Assembly: GCA_903859225.1 (NCBI GenBank)
Contig: CAIOLV010000045.1
Location: 1 to 5,725, forward strand
Direction: 5' to 3'
Source: an uncultured bacterium
GTDB taxonomy: Bacteria; Bipolaricaulota; Bipolaricaulia; UBA7950; UBA9294
Length of the DNA: 5,725 nt
Within the stretch, counting starts at the first letter, position 1. Each line of letters opens with the position of its first letter. Under the pieces are notes generated by a model. That model did no database searches and was not told where the DNA came from. It saw nothing but the letters and a program-made list of their open reading frames with translations. This document shows positions 4,823 to 5,725 of the stretch, piece by piece. The position numbers were made by a program, and so were the translations under genes.

Positions 4823-5313
4823 TGAGGCGCGGCCGCGGACTCGGGGTGACAGGGCACCGTGAGCACCGGGCAACGCGCCAGGCGCACGACCTTCTCCGCT
4901 ACCTGCCCGAAGATGCGTTCGCGCCAGCCCGTGCGACCGTGCGTCGCGATCACGATGAGGTCGGCGCCCTCCTCCGTCGCGATCCGCGTCACTTCGTGGG
5001 CCGCGTCGCCGATCGTGACGATGGCCCGCGAGCGGACCGACTCAGGAACGCGTCGCCGTCGGCGTTCCTCGAGCGCCGCTTTGGCGCTGCGCACGAGCTC
5101 GTCTTGGTAGCCCGCGAGGTCGAACGCCGGGGCGCCGGACGGGCCGTCGAGCGCCGGAATCGGTGCGACGACGTGGACAAGAAGAAGCTCGGCCTTTGCC
5201 GCCGCGGCAATCTCCGCCGCGGCCTTGAGTGCCCTGCATGCCGGCTCGCTGAAGTCGGTCGGGCAAACGATCTTCTTCATTGGCAAGAACGTCGTATTGC
5301 CTTCGGTTGCCAT
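4819..5313 (-). CDS. Universal stress protein (UspA family)
   Basis: This 164-residue single-domain protein has the usual UspA fold order. The first strand and loop are MKKIVCPTDFSEPACRAL (12-29), followed by a helix, LLLVHVVAP (43-51), a linker, IVTIGDAAHEV (98-108), LIVIATHGRTG (119-129) and CPVLTVP (148-154). The family is cytoplasmic, responds to stress, and in some members binds ATP. The nucleotide motif GxxGx9G(S/T) is partly degenerate here: A123 replaces the first glycine, G126 and G136 are kept, and Q137 replaces Ser/Thr. ATP binding is therefore uncertain. The start at 5313 adds 11 residues before the common MKKI start at 5280; neither has a strong Shine-Dalgarno site. Promoter boxes end six bases before 5313, which favours that start on a leaderless mRNA, but 5280 is possible. 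Its stop codon overlaps that of zupT. Confidence 0.94.
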   Translation of the reverse strand: MATEGNTTFLPMKKIVCPTDFSEPACRALKAAAEIAAAAKAELLLVHVVAPIPALDGPSGAPAFDLAGYQDELVRSAKAALEERRRRRVPESVRSRAIVTIGDAAHEVTRIATEEGADLIVIATHGRTGWRERIFGQVAEKVVRLARCPVLTVPCHPESAAAPH

Positions 5314-5319
5314 GATTCC

Positions 5320-5348
5320 ACCGTAGACCTCCGCGCGCCGTTCGTCAA
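5320..5348 (-). promoter_or_regulatory. Putative promoter of the universal stress protein gene, leaderless spacing
   Basis: On the minus strand TTGACG (plus 5343-5348) is followed after 17 bp by TACGGT (plus 5320-5325). Six bases separate the -10 box from the ATG at 5313, so the transcript would start at the A of ATG or within a base or two. This matches the layout upstream of prfA. Confidence 0.5.
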
Positions 5349-5382
5349 GAGGCGGCCAGTTTCCTTCGGTCTGCGCGCGCAG

Positions 5383-5453
5383 TACACTTGCGGCGCAGGC
5401 GCTTACGGCACGGGCGCCACCGGTGCGCGTGCCGCGGCGCCACGCCGTTTTCT
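5383..5453 (+). promoter_or_regulatory. proS upstream region: -10 candidate and leader hairpins, one terminator-like
   Basis: TACACT at 5383-5388 resembles a -10 box, with only a weak -35 candidate (TTTCCT) 17 bp upstream. The leader would be about 90 nt. It contains CGGCAC (5406-5411) pairing with GTGCCG (5429-5434), enclosing GC-rich self-complementary sequence. Immediately after comes CGGCG/CGCCG with loop CCA (5435-5447), followed by TTTTCT. The second hairpin plus its T run looks like a short intrinsic terminator 33 bp before the start codon. This may be an attenuator, but the stem has only five pairs. Confidence 0.35.
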
Positions 5454-5485
5454 ACATCTCATCCGTGAGGAAAGGGAGGGACAGC

Positions 5486-5725
5486 ATGGCAACGCAAGGC
5501 GTAACGCCGCGTAGCGAGGATTACTCGCGCTGGTACACGGACGTCGTAAAGCTGGCCGAGCTCGCGGAAAACGCTCCCGTGCGCGGCTGCATGATCATCA
5601 AGCCCTACGGCTACGAGCTGTGGGAAGGCATCAAGTCCGCCCTGGACCGCCGCTTCAAGGCGACCGGGCACAGGAACGCCTACTTCCCGCTGTTCATCCC
5701 GATGAGCTTCATCGAGAAGGAAGCC
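5486..5725 (+). CDS. proS: Prolyl-tRNA synthetase, archaeal/eukaryotic type, N-terminal part
   Basis: The first 80 residues of a class II aminoacyl-tRNA synthetase that charges tRNA-Pro. The opening VTPRSEDYSRWYTDVVKLAE, then PVRGCMIIKPYGYELWEGI, and ATGHRNAYFPLFIPMSFI with EKEA at the edge are characteristic of the shorter (about 480-500 residue) ProRS lacking the bacterial editing insertion. The PYGYELWE helix and the YFPLFIP strand belong to class II motif 1. The gene runs off the right edge, so motifs 2 and 3 and the anticodon-binding domain are not visible. The ATG at 5486 is preceded by GGGAGGG at 5474-5480, a strong ribosome binding site. Bacteria from several phyla carry this type, so it suggests ancient transfer rather than an archaeal host. 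Confidence 0.96.
   Translation, partial: MATQGVTPRSEDYSRWYTDVVKLAELAENAPVRGCMIIKPYGYELWEGIKSALDRRFKATGHRNAYFPLFIPMSFIEKEA

Noticed and set aside
3556..5514. A 652-codon open frame on the plus strand
   Set aside because: It runs antisense to the amidase, out of frame through zupT and antisense to the stress protein gene. Its translation is Arg/Gly/Ala-rich low-quality protein, a typical shadow in GC-rich DNA.

Overview
This is a GC-rich bacterial chromosome segment that reads as ordinary housekeeping DNA apart from one disturbed locus. It carries a bacterial class I release factor, a tRNA with a textbook sigma-70 promoter, and the start of an archaeal/eukaryotic-type prolyl-tRNA synthetase, a form also found in several bacterial phyla. 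The phylum cannot be fixed from the sequence; a high-GC environmental lineage is likely.

Layout, left to right. A tRNA-Ile(GAU) gene lies on the minus strand, cut by the left window edge, with its promoter at 86-114. Upstream of it on the same strand is prfA (release factor 1, 152-1219), and before that a small coiled-coil protein gene (1254-1499). On the plus strand a two-gene unit follows: a ferredoxin-nitroreductase fusion protein (1641-2525), overlapped by ATGA with a YjbR/MmcQ-family gene (2522-2977). The second gene is recognisable at both ends, but it is interrupted by one in-frame TAG and holds two copies of a multi-hairpin palindromic cassette. Converging on it from the minus strand is a membrane-anchored N-acetylmuramoyl-L-alanine amidase (3130-3909) with a Thr/Pro/Lys tail. 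A divergent 142-bp spacer leads to a ZupT-like ZIP metal transporter (4052-4822, plus). Its stop codon shares CTAG with the stop of a convergent universal stress protein gene (4819-5313, minus). The window ends inside proS (5486 onward, plus).

prfA, the tRNA and proS serve translation but are not one operon. The nitroreductase and YjbR-like genes look translationally coupled. The remaining genes (envelope amidase, metal uptake, stress protein) are single units arranged divergently or convergently.

The most unusual material is in 2522-3104. It holds two palindromic cassettes with identical arms and different loops, both read in the same frame inside a decaying or remodelled yjbR-like gene, a 29-bp echo of that gene's 3' end 62 bp downstream, and a perfect 10-bp hairpin. 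A second pattern is that prfA and the stress protein gene lack a good Shine-Dalgarno site but have -35/-10 boxes with 17-bp spacers placed so that transcription would start at or just before the ATG, which suggests leaderless mRNAs.
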